Source: Linnemannia hyalina (taxonomy: Eukaryota > Mortierellomycota > Mortierellomycetes > Mortierellales > Mortierellaceae). From it: DNA of 64,000 nucleotides. Each line of letters starts with the position of its first letter. Positions within the stretch are counted from its first letter, which is position 1. Of this stretch, positions 42,250 through 52,200 are shown piece by piece. The translations under genes were made by a program, and so were the position numbers. The DNA lies in the NCBI GenBank assembly GCA_019671135.1, contig JAHRHY010000008.1:248001-312000 (forward strand), given 5' to 3'. A model generated the notes under the pieces. That model searched no databases. It was given only the letters and a program-made list of their open reading frames with translations, and was not told where the DNA came from.

Positions 42250-43759
42250 TTGATTACCTCTCAGTGTGCGAAACTCGCTGGCAATGCGGTGATTATTGGT
42301 CTGGATGAGCAGGCACTTCAGCGCGGGATCTTTCACGAACACATCTCGATAGAGGGCTTCATGGACGCCCATGTCAACACCAACTCATTGCGACAAGGCC
42401 AGCCTGTCCCTCCGTTCTTGCTGGAGGGAATTCTTGTCAAAAAGGAGATCCTTGAGCGATATGGTATCATCATCTGGGTTGTCAGGGGGGAAGAAGAAGT
42501 GTTTGCCCGAGATAGCAGGAATGAGTTCCTGGGCCTCGTCAGTGTCGAGGATATCATCGTCGAAGGATCCACATCGTACTGGCGTGAGGCTATCAAACGT
42601 AGACTCAGCGCACTGGTACGCTATCCCGAGCGATTGCCAATGAGCGGGAATATTTGTTCGGATATCAAAAGGATGCTCAACAAAGTCGCCAAGGACCCAA
42701 CCAACCAAGTACGCGGATACCGTCGAACTCAAGCACGTCCTCAAGCAGATTGTTGTTTATCGAGCCTCACTGGGACTACCATGGAGCATGCGAGGAGAGG
42801 AGCCGATCCTGGTCGAGAGCGCTCTCGGCCGTCTCTGCATTACTTATGGCAAGGCAGCAGCTGGGAAGATGATCAGCACGGTTATTGACGAGCCATTCGT
42901 ATTCCAGGCCGCCTACAACTTCATCTGGGAAGAGGACGATGAGTTCTACAAACACTTCACGGAGCAGTACAAAGACTTAGAGGATCCACGATCTGATTGG
43001 GAGATCTTTGAGCATCACGTGCCCTATGACCTGATCTATGCCTTTCACAAGAAACAGCTCAAGCAAGAACTGTTCTCGATCCCCAATGCTGCCAAGCACC
43101 GGCCTATGAAGAAACTCAAGACCTTTGTCCCACAGTTCGAGCCTGTCTCCTGTCCCAGGTGTTTTTTTTTCGAGCACCCAGCAACGATCGTCGGATGGGA
43201 CGATTATAAGTCGGGATATGTAAGCATGGAGACCTTCACCATGGGTGATTTTTTTGAGGTGAACTACAAGCATGGCTCGAGAAGAGGCGATTCCATGGTA
43301 TCACCCTTTTACTATCCAGAGCCGCCTCCGTCAGGTCCGGATATCGTCTTTGTGCTGCGAATCGATGATCAGCTCTACCCTGTGTTTGTCCATAACAAAC
43401 CCCTTGGCGATATCTTTCCAGGAGACGTGGAGAAAGCTCGACTGGCAGCATACGAGACCAGGCTCAAGGCTTATCTACCGAAATTGGCCACGTACTGCCC
43501 TGGTGGAAAGTACCTGAGCCTGATCTACGACCACCCTGCGATTATCAAGACGCCGCGCGAGGGCTGGAATAGTGGCGATGTTTGGGATTTAGAGTCTTAG
43601 ATTAGAACGGATCATAACCAAGTCTTCAAGGATGGCGACATGCCATTGATGCAGCTTATGATGATTGATGGGAGCAATATGCGGGATTTTGTGCCTGATG
43701 GAGTGATGGACTTGCTCGATAGTGTAAAAGGCCTCAAGCGAGTACATGAGGTCTGGTAG
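42250..43759 (+). pseudogene. Decayed Crinkler-like copy C (nuclease-domain mosaic)
   Basis: Two nuclease-domain pieces follow each other. At 42280-42425 a fragment (DEQALQRGIFHEHISIEGFM, then QGQPVPPF) matches the segment just before the active site. From about 42520 to 42790 comes the linker region (SYWREAIKRRLSAL...). Then 42788-43597 is a nearly complete nuclease domain: Asp in SGPDIVFVLRID at about 43335, but HNK (VFVHNKPL) where the complete gene has Gln-x-Lys. A single TAG at 43598 interrupts it. The same frame then continues to a second stop at 43757 with residues that match the C-terminus of the complete gene (DLLDSVKGLKRV). The order, nuclease fragment then linker then nuclease, cannot come from one gene, so at least two copies are fused here. 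Confidence 0.7.
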
Positions 43760-44420
43760 AGTGGGCCAAAAAATATATATCAAAAGTCGACAAAGCAGCT
43801 GAAGTAACGTTCTTCTAAATAAATGAGACACTGCAGCAAATTCTGTTTTTGCATAAATCACATTTGAACCTCGAAACCCCCCTCCCCCCCCCCTCCCATT
43901 TGTCGTTGTTCATCATCTCAGGATAAGTAGCCACTGTCCTAGATGAGCCATTCGTCAGAAAGTTTATGGAGATCTACAATATCACCATAGATTCATGCTG
44001 CAATGATGGTTGCATGAAGTTGAGTCGAGCCTTTTGGAATGAGAGAAGGAAGGAGGAGTCATGTACAGGTCCAACTGAAGAAAATAATTATATATCGCTT
44101 GGAAAAGCACCTGCACCTAAGTGGGTCGCCACACCCCATTTGCAATACTCTCAAGTGCTGTTGTTCAGCGTGCAATATTTAATATGGTTAGGGATTTTTT
44201 TTCCTAGTGTCCAAGATGAAATACAAAAAGCAAAGAAAGAACAGCGCTAAAAACACAAGAAGAAAGGATTAGTGGTACACGGTAGGCCAATGGATAACGA
44301 AGAATAAAATATTCACGACAAAAGAACAGCAGGTTATACCAATGCTACTGCGTTTCTATGTTTGGTACAGCCGAGTTTATTGAGTTGATATTAGCAAAAT
44401 ATACAAATGGGAAGAGCCAG
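43760..44420. other. Intergenic region with poly-C stretch
   Basis: Holds an interrupted poly-C tract at about 43878-43896 and AT-rich DNA. No gene is supported. Confidence 0.5.
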
Positions 44421-44424
44421 CATC

Positions 44425-44486
44425 CAAAGAAAAGAAAAGAAAAGAAGAGAAAAGAAAAGAAGAGAAAAGAAAAGAACAGAGAAAGG
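44425..44486. repeat. (AAAAG)n microsatellite
   Basis: About 12 imperfect AAAAG/AAGAG pentamers. ORFs through it are by-products. Confidence 0.9.
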
Positions 44487-44669
44487 GAAACCGAGAGCAG
44501 AAAGACGCGAGAAACAAGACAGGACACTCAGGAGATCTTGCCGAAAGGAATACCGAACGGGGAAGCATAGACTGAAAACCAAACCTGGGAGACCACTACC
44601 CTTCTTGTAACGCGATACCGCAACCGAGAGAGACGACCTTATCATTATTCTCATCCGCATCATCCCTGT

Positions 44670-44973
44670 TCAGCTCCATGCACATACTAGACCCATCGAA
44701 TATTTCCATCGCGGTATCAACAGATTCGAGAACCAACCAAGATCCCAACTTGGCACGAGCTGGATATCCGAGTACCAAGTGCACGCCTTGTCGTCCGAGT
44801 GGTGATTCCCTTGAAAATGTGCATAGGAGCTCTTGGCGTAGTAGCAATGATGTGATCCTGATCCTCTCTTGTAGTCATCTGGCTGCAATGTTAGTATAGT
44901 GGTGGATGGCGGGTCTGTGGATTTCGATTGATGTTCATACCGCAATAGTCCGATGCTGATCGTTCGTTGCCAT
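44670..44973 (-). CDS. Possible small spliced gene, 81 residues
   Basis: Minus-strand exons 44973-44941 and 44882-44670 flank a textbook short intron of 58 bases: donor GTATGA, branch TACTAAC, acceptor TTGCAG, phase 0. Exon 1 codes MATNDQHRTIA and exon 2 continues PDDYKRGSGSHHCYYAK to a stop at 44670. The product is hydrophilic, His/Tyr/Trp-containing, with three Cys and no signal peptide. I recognise no family. The ATG lies only 43 bases beyond the stop of the acidic gene at 45016-45720 on the same strand, so the two exons could instead be extra 3' exons of that transcript. Exon 2 is also open in a second frame to about 44596. The intron is the strong evidence; the reading frame is uncertain. 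Confidence 0.4.
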
Positions 44974-45015
44974 TTTTTTGTGTTTGTCTGCTTGGTCAAG
45001 AGGAGGTCGTCGACT

Positions 45016-45720
45016 TTAAAGGCGCTTGAGACCTATCATCGACATCGAATGCTCGTCACCGCTACTGATGCCCTCTTCATAGTCTGTTCCTGCACCTGCC
45101 TCCCTGGGGTATGCCGACGTGTACGAGCAGGCGTCCGAGAAGTACTCGTCCTCACCGTTGGACATGACCGTCTCATCATCATCATCCTCGTAGTCCATAT
45201 CCGTCCTCTCTTCATCATCATCGCTGTCATCGCCGCCATGTTGTCGTCCTGGCCGAGCCCACTTGAAAAATTTCGTCTTTGGCGACCGAAAGCCTTGCTG
45301 CTGCTGCTGCTGCTGCTCAGTCGCATACGGCCCAACAAAAAGAGAGTCGTACTCTGGCGCACTGTAATCCATCGTCGACAACACAGGGTACTCCGCTTCT
45401 AAAAACGAGTCGTCAGTGCCATCCTCGTCAATATCGCCGTCATCGTCGGGGCTGCTGTGTCGACCGGGTCGGGCAATGGGGCGCACCCACTTGAAGTACT
45501 TGGACGACGAGTTACTGCTGCGGCGCAATTCGATTGGGTAATAGTATTCTGGCCATCCGGCTGGAGAGTTGATAGAGGAAGAAGAGCATGTCATCGAGGA
45601 GAGGTCATAGTGTGAGGAAGGGGTGGAAAGGAAGGGTGAGAAGGAGGAGGCGCCGAGCTCTATGCGCATGTTTGGGTAGAAGTCGTTGTTATCGTTGTCC
45701 AAGTATTGTGAAGAAGCCAT
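45016..45720 (-). CDS. Acidic Ser/Asp-rich hypothetical protein
   Basis: A single exon of 234 residues, family not recognised. It begins MASSQYLDNDNNDFYP. An internal motif occurs twice, SSSKYFKWVRPIARPGRH near residue 75 and TKFFKWARPGRQHG near residue 150, each followed by an Asp-rich run (SPDDDGDIDEDGTDDS and DDSDDDEERTDMDYEDDDDE). A poly-Gln run of seven lies between them. The repeated FKW(V/A)RP...PGR core plus acid run looks like a duplicated short linear-motif module, perhaps a nuclear protein; no domain supports more. There is no signal peptide or membrane helix. It is divergent from the SAP18 gene, 470 bases apart, so they may share a promoter region. Confidence 0.6.
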   Translation of the reverse strand: MASSQYLDNDNNDFYPNMRIELGASSFSPFLSTPSSHYDLSSMTCSSSSINSPAGWPEYYYPIELRRSSNSSSKYFKWVRPIARPGRHSSPDDDGDIDEDGTDDSFLEAEYPVLSTMDYSAPEYDSLFVGPYATEQQQQQQQGFRSPKTKFFKWARPGRQHGGDDSDDDEERTDMDYEDDDDETVMSNGEDEYFSDACSYTSAYPREAGAGTDYEEGISSGDEHSMSMIGLKRL

Positions 45721-46190
45721 TGTTGTGGATATGTTGTCCGCTCTTGTTCTTGGGCGCTGTTGTTGTAGTTATTGTAGTTGGTGTGGCTCTATGTTGGTGA
45801 GCTGTTCAGGTGCGATAGCTCAAACGAGACGGATGGCTGATTAAGTAGAGAGTAAAGCGAGGAGACTGGGTCTTGTTGTTGTTGTTCGTAGTACGCTTTA
45901 TTTGTTCGGAAGAAAAGGATGTATCAAAGAGGAAGAAATGGATGTATCAAAGACGGAGAAAAGAATGTATCAAAGAGGTAAGTGGGAGAGTGGAATGGGG
46001 GAAGGTTGAAGAGAGAGGTGAGCAAGAAAAAGGCGCACTTTATCAAATACCTTTTCCTTTAGATCACGAGATCACGAGATCGATGACGTAAAGGTTTTCC
46101 AATTTGGTGCAAGCTCTTATACTACACACCTACACACACCATGACCCGCCTTCAGTCGCGTTGGTCTCTTTCCCTTTCACTCAACCAACA

Positions 46191-47572
46191 ATGTCGCCAG
46201 AGCCAGAAACGACGGCCATCGCGCCACCAACAGAACCAGCACCAGCACTAGAGCCAACCACTGCCATGGACATTACCCCTGCCGTAGCCACGACTATAAT
46301 TGCACCTGCCACGAATGCACCGGCATCAACCACAACAACAATTGCCACGCCAACTGTACCTATCATCGACCGCGAGAAGGTACAATGACATTGCATTCGT
46401 GTACTCTTTAAACAGGCGATCTGTTCAAAGTTTGCATGACACGAGTTACTAACAACCTGCGTCCTTTTTTTACTGTTGTCTTTCTGAATAGTTGTGTCCC
46501 TTCTTGCTAAAGATGTTCTACAAACAGGGCGAGCACCACAGGTACGAACAACTATGCTGATCTCATATCATTTGGCTTTACCCAGCCAACTCAAGCAAAA
46601 CAACAAAGAAAACAACCCACTAACCCATTCCCTCTTTCCCTTCCCCGTCTCTTGCCCCTAATCAATAGAGTGGACCAATACAAACCAACATCCCTGCCCC
46701 CTAAATCCTCAGAACTCCAACTCTACACATGGAAGAACGCCACCATGGGCGAGATTGCTACGCTAGTCCAACAGGCTATCCCCGACCTCCTCCTCGATAA
46801 CCCCGGTGCCGCAGAAACAGGAGGCGAATTGCATTTCCGACATATTTATTTGGATATGACGAGAGGCCTTTATGTCGGGAGGGATATTGGGACAGTGTTG
46901 CTTGTTGATACTTTGGTCCCGGAGGATGTTGTCGAAGCTTCAGCAGGAACGGGAGCAGCGGAAGTGGGAGATGTGAAGATGGATATTGAGGGGGAGGAGG
47001 GGGAGAAGGGAGAAGGAGCAGGACCAGGAGATGGGCTGTTCACGAAGGATATTCGCAAGAGCAAGGATTCTGCCGCCGCTGCGGCTTCTGCTCTTGTAAC
47101 AGCCATCACAGCAGCAACAGCACAAGCAACAGCGACGGCGGCTGCTGGAAAGAAATCGACAGCATTGGAAAAGACATTGAGCTCGATCCGGTTTGTGATC
47201 GGTGACTATCTTGACATTTCGATTGTCGATAGGAGTGCAGTAAGACCTGCACCTGCAGGTGCTGGTGCAGGACGAGAACATGCCCTGTTTACGGGACGTC
47301 AGGGACGGAATCAAGGAGGAGGAGGAGGTGGTGGTGGTGGACCAATTAGGAGAGGTGGAGATGATAGACGACGGGATCGACGTCGTAGGGATGGAAGATT
47401 AGGCGGTGGTGGTGGCGGTGGTGGAGGAGGAGGAATGATGGCGGATCGGTTTGCGGGACGACTTGGGTTGAAGGAGCCTTTGGAGCGAAATGGACATGGT
47501 GGTCATGGAGGCGGACGGAGGGGGTTGGCGGATAGTGAGGCAAGCTGGAAGGGTCGTGGCCGTGGCCGATAA
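46191..47572 (+). CDS. SAP18: SAP18 (Sin3-associated polypeptide p18) with long extensions
   Basis: Exons 46191-46379, 46492-46541 and 46669-47572 give 380 residues. Residues 1-60 are a Pro/Thr/Ala-rich low-complexity leader. The SAP18 core starts at IDREKLCPFLLKMFYKQG, crosses both introns (phases 0 and 2), and continues with SSELQLYTWKNATMGEIATL and FRHIYLDMTRGLYVGRDIGTV. A low-complexity insert rich in Glu/Gly/Ala (about 110 residues) splits off the last core strand, IRFVIGDYLDISIVDR. The C-terminus is about 100 residues of RGG/GGG-rich sequence (GGGGGGGGGPIRRGG, GRGRGR). SAP18 is a ubiquitin-fold protein of the Sin3-HDAC corepressor and of the splicing-linked ASAP complex; the RGG tail suggests RNA binding, which is inference. 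Typical SAP18 proteins have about 150 residues, so this one is more than twice the usual length. An upstream ATG at 46141 opens a short out-of-frame uORF. Confidence 0.92.
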
Positions 47573-47749
47573 ATCAGTCGATCTTGTTTCTTTTTTATTC
47601 CTTCTTTTTGTTCATTTTGCAATTTTCTTACTCGTCATAAACATAATTGTCTAAAAAAACTTGCACCGGTTTTTGTAATGATTAAGTTATGTATGTTATT
47701 ATGTTTTTAGGGGGGAAGAAGGATATTATTTTAAGAACAAGCTATCTAG

Positions 47750-50700
47750 TTAAACGGCGCGCGCAGCCCGTTCCTCGTCCGAGATATCAAACCGAGCATA
47801 CCCCTCAGAGTTCCTTCCCAACCCTCCAACAACCCTCCCTCCATTCCCACCATTATACTTCTGTCCACCATTGCCATGCATCGTACGGTGGCTGCCATAG
47901 ACGCTATCCTTATCCTCATCATTCGAGTGACCGTACCCCATGTCGTCCTCCAATGTCGCCGGGCTCGGGCTCACAGACTGCAACCCGCGGACTGGTGTAG
48001 CGCCTCCGAGACGAGGGGATAGGGATAATCCACCCATCGCCGCGTGGTCGGCCTCCTTTGTAAGATTGGGACTGGTATAGGAGTGATTGAACTGCTGGGT
48101 GGCCGAGTGGTTACCAAACTCGTTAAACTTGTACGGGTCGGGCACGACGTACTCTGAAGACTCACGGCCGGAATCCAAGAGCTGGTGTTGCGATTGGGAA
48201 TACCCGTGGGTTAGACGGGGGCCGGGGATGATGTTTGAAGAGTGCGCGGAAGATAAGGAGTTTGGGTCGGAGATGGTGAAGCCTTTTGAGGCGTGGTTGG
48301 AGAGGTGGAGGTTGTAGTGCATGCTTGGGCGGTCCTCCCCGGTCGGGCTCTTGGATCCGGTTTGGCTGCGGTTACCGTTGTGGGAGGAGGAAGGGAGGTT
48401 GTCCATGGGATAGACAGTGACGTTCTTGCTATGGGACTTTCCGCCGTCAGCGCCGGCGCCGGAGGTGGAGTTGTTACCCTTGGAGTCGACGGTAGATCCG
48501 CTTGGCTGACGGATGGAAAGGGTGCGGAAGCAGGCGGCGTAGAAGAAGACGAACGAGAAGCGGAAGATGGTCAACTCTGTGATATACGCGGCGCGGGACT
48601 TCATGTTCAACCCCAGGAGGGAGATGATACGGGAGAGGAACATGAGGATGAAGAAGGAGATCATGGCGAGGTTGAGGACGGTGATCTTGACGAGAGCCGT
48701 ACGGGTGGTCTGGGAGACGGCGACGCCTTTGAGGGACTTGAAGAAGGTGATGGCGTAGTAGAAAATAAGACAAGCCTGAAGGAGGATAACCGCGGGGGTA
48801 AGATAGGAGAAGCCACGTTCGCCAATGATACGGATGATCGGAACCGAAGGGATCAACCATCCAAGGCCATCCATGAAGGATGAAAAGACGGGGATGAAGA
48901 TGCTGAAGTAGGAGTAGTACGAGAAAAACTTGTTGGTCTTCTTGCGATTGATCCGGTAGATCAACTTACTCCACATGATCATCTGGAGCCCCAGGGAGAT
49001 GAACGGAAACAGCAACGAGACGTAGTAGAGGGCATTCCTCCAAGGGACCGTAACCTTATAGGGCGCAAAGGCAATCGAAAGCGGCAAATAAAAGCATCCA
49101 GGGATAAGAATCATATACCTCCGGAAATGCTGACTATCGTGCTTGTCAGCCTTGATGATAAACACCATCACCCAGATCCCATACGCGAACACAATCCCCG
49201 TCAAGACGTCCAACCCGCGAATCAGAATATTAAACCCAACTGATCGCCACATATGGTTCCAAGGCCCCTGGTCCTGCTCAACAGTCGCCAGGAGGGTGTG
49301 TCCATTGGCAGAGAGGAGGGCGGCCATGGAGAGGACGGAGTCGGACCCGGCGTAGGAGATGTTGAGGTGGGCCTTGTTATTCCAGTAATTGGCGTTAGCC
49401 AGTTGGTTGAAGGGGGATCCGAAATCCTCCATACTGGCGGCGTCGCCGTCCATGATCACGGCGCCGACCTTGGGGAGGGCGAGGGTCTTGAGACGGTCGT
49501 TGAGGGTTGGTAATCTGTCAAAGATCTAATCATGTTTGTGTGCCCGATGGTATTTCGATGGAGGTAAAAATGGAGTTTATGTGGTTAGAATATGTATATT
49601 GTAGGGGTTTCACATCGATGGGCTGCCAGGTAGGCGAGGGATGGAAATGAAGGTGTCCAATTAAGACTGGCACCGTCTGCTCATGGGTGGAGAAACTAAG
49701 CCTTTAAGAACGAGAGCGATATGACGCGGTGCACGCTTGAAGAGATGCTCACTCTTTCGTATGAGCCATTGTGTGTAGTGAACAAATGGTGAGTAAGAAA
49801 CTAAAAAAAGCTACTTGTTGAAGAAACCCCCTGCTAACTTCGTGTTCAAGCCACCAAACGCCACTCCTTCCCCAGCCTCTTATTCATCAACAGCGCTTAA
49901 TCATGAAAGACAAGGAGCTGCGTAACTCTCTTTTCTCAAAGCAAAGTGCTCACTATTTTTTTATGTTTGCCTTCCATTGTTGTCTGTCGCCAATCCATAC
50001 ACGCCCGGCTCTCATAGAGAAGGCAAGTGGAGAATGAAAAAAAAGTTTGGTCATTCTAGGGGGTGGTTAGAGTAATAGTGTTCAGCACTAGAGTCTAGAC
50101 TCCCCTCTTCCTTCCTTCCTTCTCTGTTCTGTTATTGCTCTTTTCTTCTTCCCTCTTTCAGTTAAGATCTGCGTGGGGGGTCAGGTTGCACCGTTATGTG
50201 TATACATGAGCAGAATGAGAATCCATAGTGAAATCGGGGGTGTGTGAAGGAGGGAGAAAATTTTGTTGTTTGTGCAACGATGGAGCAGGGACTGGAAAGG
50301 ATGAAATGGCAAATTGAGTCCTGCATTATTTTAATTTGAGCTTCCCTCTTTTCTTCTTCATCTTCTCAACTTCCAGCCCAGCCAACAGAGGGGAGAGGAA
50401 AAGAAAGTGTGTAGAGGGAGGAGAGGGGATGACATGAGCAATGTGTGACAAAAAGAGATTGGATAAGGAAGAGAATGGTAAACAAAACAGAGGATAACGA
50501 CGAAGACAAACAGCTGCATGCTGGCAGGGACTAGATGCATGATGCATGGAGAGGTACATTTGAATTCGGGATAGACAAAGAGAGAGCGAAGTGAGAGAGA
50601 GAGAGACAGTGGAGAGAAAAGGAGGGAGACTCGACAAATAAATCACTTGATGAAGCGAGGTGCATGTATGTTTGTAACAAAAACGGGTGAAATATACCCG

Positions 50701-51233
50701 TAGGAATAGCAAAAGAGGCACCAAGAAATAAAATGAAACAACTCGTGCAAGAAGGTAGCTTAGCAACCACCAAAGACATCAAGAAACAGGGAACTTACAT
50801 CGTCAAAGGTAGCGCAGTTGTCGAGCCAGTCATAACGAAGGACAATAATGGAATCGACGATGGGATTGGCAGGATCGACAGCATTGAGGATAAGCTGACC
50901 ACTAGGCCCGACAACCGGGTTGACCTGGATGGTACAGTCGGGCATCACAACTCCCATCATCAGAAGACCCGAGAGCGTGTAATGTTCAGTCTCACCCTGG
51001 AAAGGGTCCCACGACCTGAAATTGACGGGTTCCATCGTCGCATTGACTCGGATCGCCAGAGCTGCATCTGCACCGGGTATAGTGTTATGTTTGAAAAAGT
51101 ACGAGGTGTCTGAGCTGAGACAGGTAAAGGCGAGGAAAGCGAGGAGAATGAACTGTGAGAGGGATGAGGGTGCAGATCGTATGCTCGTTAAGGAGACCGG
51201 TCTCCGGTAGTATTGTTGTTGCTGTCCCGTCAT
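47750..51233 (-). CDS. Seven-helix receptor-like membrane protein with extracellular N-terminal domain
   Basis: Minus-strand exons 51233-50799 and 49525-47750 (GTAAGT...ATTAG, phase 0, intron 1,273 bases) give 736 residues. Near residues 25-42 is a hydrophobic segment (FILLAFLAFTCLSS) that may be a signal peptide or anchor. Residues about 45-235 form an outside domain (MMGVVMPDCTIQVNP, VLRYDWLDNCATFDD, then IFDRLPTLNDRLKTLALPK and GAVIMDGD). Seven hydrophobic helices follow from about 248 to 480, and then a cytoplasmic tail of about 250 residues rich in Ser, Asn, Gly and His. The layout is that of a GPCR-like receptor; I see no motif that names the class or ligand. It converges with SAP18, 177 bases apart. 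The intron is unusually long, and extra exons in it cannot be excluded. An upstream poly-Gln ORF (52003-52200) may be a further N-terminal exon. Confidence 0.75.
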
Positions 51234-52002
51234 GTTTGATGGGAGGATGGTGTTGAAAGTCGCACCTGGCTCAAGTGAAAGCTTTTGTTGGTCGGTTGGT
51301 TGAATGAGAAACAGACCCAACGGTTTGCTCGTAGGTGTCAGTGCTGGCTGAGAAAATTATGAGGAATCGAGTAGTGTCGTGTAGGGTGAGTGTGGTTTGT
51401 GGTTGTCCGGTTGGAATGAGGTTGAAGGGCGTGAGTCGTTCAAAGGAGGAGAGGGTATGAGAGGGGCAATTGGAAAAGGAGTTATAATTGATTGGCCCCT
51501 GACTGGATCAGCGAAAGAAGGGAGGAAGAGTAAAGGAAGGAGTTGAGGTCGAGGATGAAGATGGAGATGTTGTATGTTGGCGATGAAGAGGGTGCGAGGC
51601 CAACGGTTGTTGTTGTTGATTGTATTGACAGACGAAAAAGATGAAGAGGAGGGAACTCTGCTGTGAAGGAAAGAGTAGGAGGGATTAAAGGATGGTTGAA
51701 GGTGAAAAGTGGGACATGAACAAAAATAAAGAATAATTAAAGTAGTGAAAAGAAAGAAAAAAAGGCCAAGTGAAATGGTGGATGGGCGTGAACAACGAAG
51801 GAGATAAGAAGACAGAAGTTAAAAAAAAAAAAAAAGAAGGAAGAAGGGAAGAAAAGGAAGAAAAGGAAGAAAAGGGTTCTAGAGGAAAAGGAAAGTGAAT
51901 GAGAATGAGAATGAGGGAATGTATGATGGGTGATGGTTGGGGACAGTTGAAGGAGAGAAAGAGAGTGAGAGAGAGACAGCGAGTCGCACAACGGTCGCTT
52001 AC

Positions 52003-52122
52003 CGTGTAACAGAGTAACGCACTGTCAGATATATAGAAATTTAAATTATCAAACGGGTGAGACAGACCTATCACCATATTTTGTTCTTGTTGCTGTTGTT
52101 GTTGTTGTTGATGTTGCTGTAG

Positions 52123-52169
<47 letters not shown>

Positions 52170-52200
52170 GAATGTCTATCGGTCCGTCGGTGTTTGTCAA
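52003..52200 (-). CDS. Poly-Gln ORF ending at a splice donor; candidate 5' exon of the receptor gene
   Basis: On the minus strand an ATG at 52200 opens MTNTDGPIDI, about 27 Gln with a few Leu/His, then EQNMVIGLSHPFDNLNFYISDSALLCYT and a consensus donor GTAAGC at 52002, phase 0. An acceptor CTCAG at about 51348 in front of CCAGCACTGACACC would join it in phase to the open frame running into the receptor's first exon. The alternative is a separate short gene or a regulatory uORF. No domain is seen. Confidence 0.35.
52086..52171. repeat. (GTT)n tract coding poly-Gln on the minus strand
   Basis: About 27 near-pure TTG/GTT units, interrupted by ATG, CTG and TAG-like variants on the plus strand. 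Confidence 0.9.
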
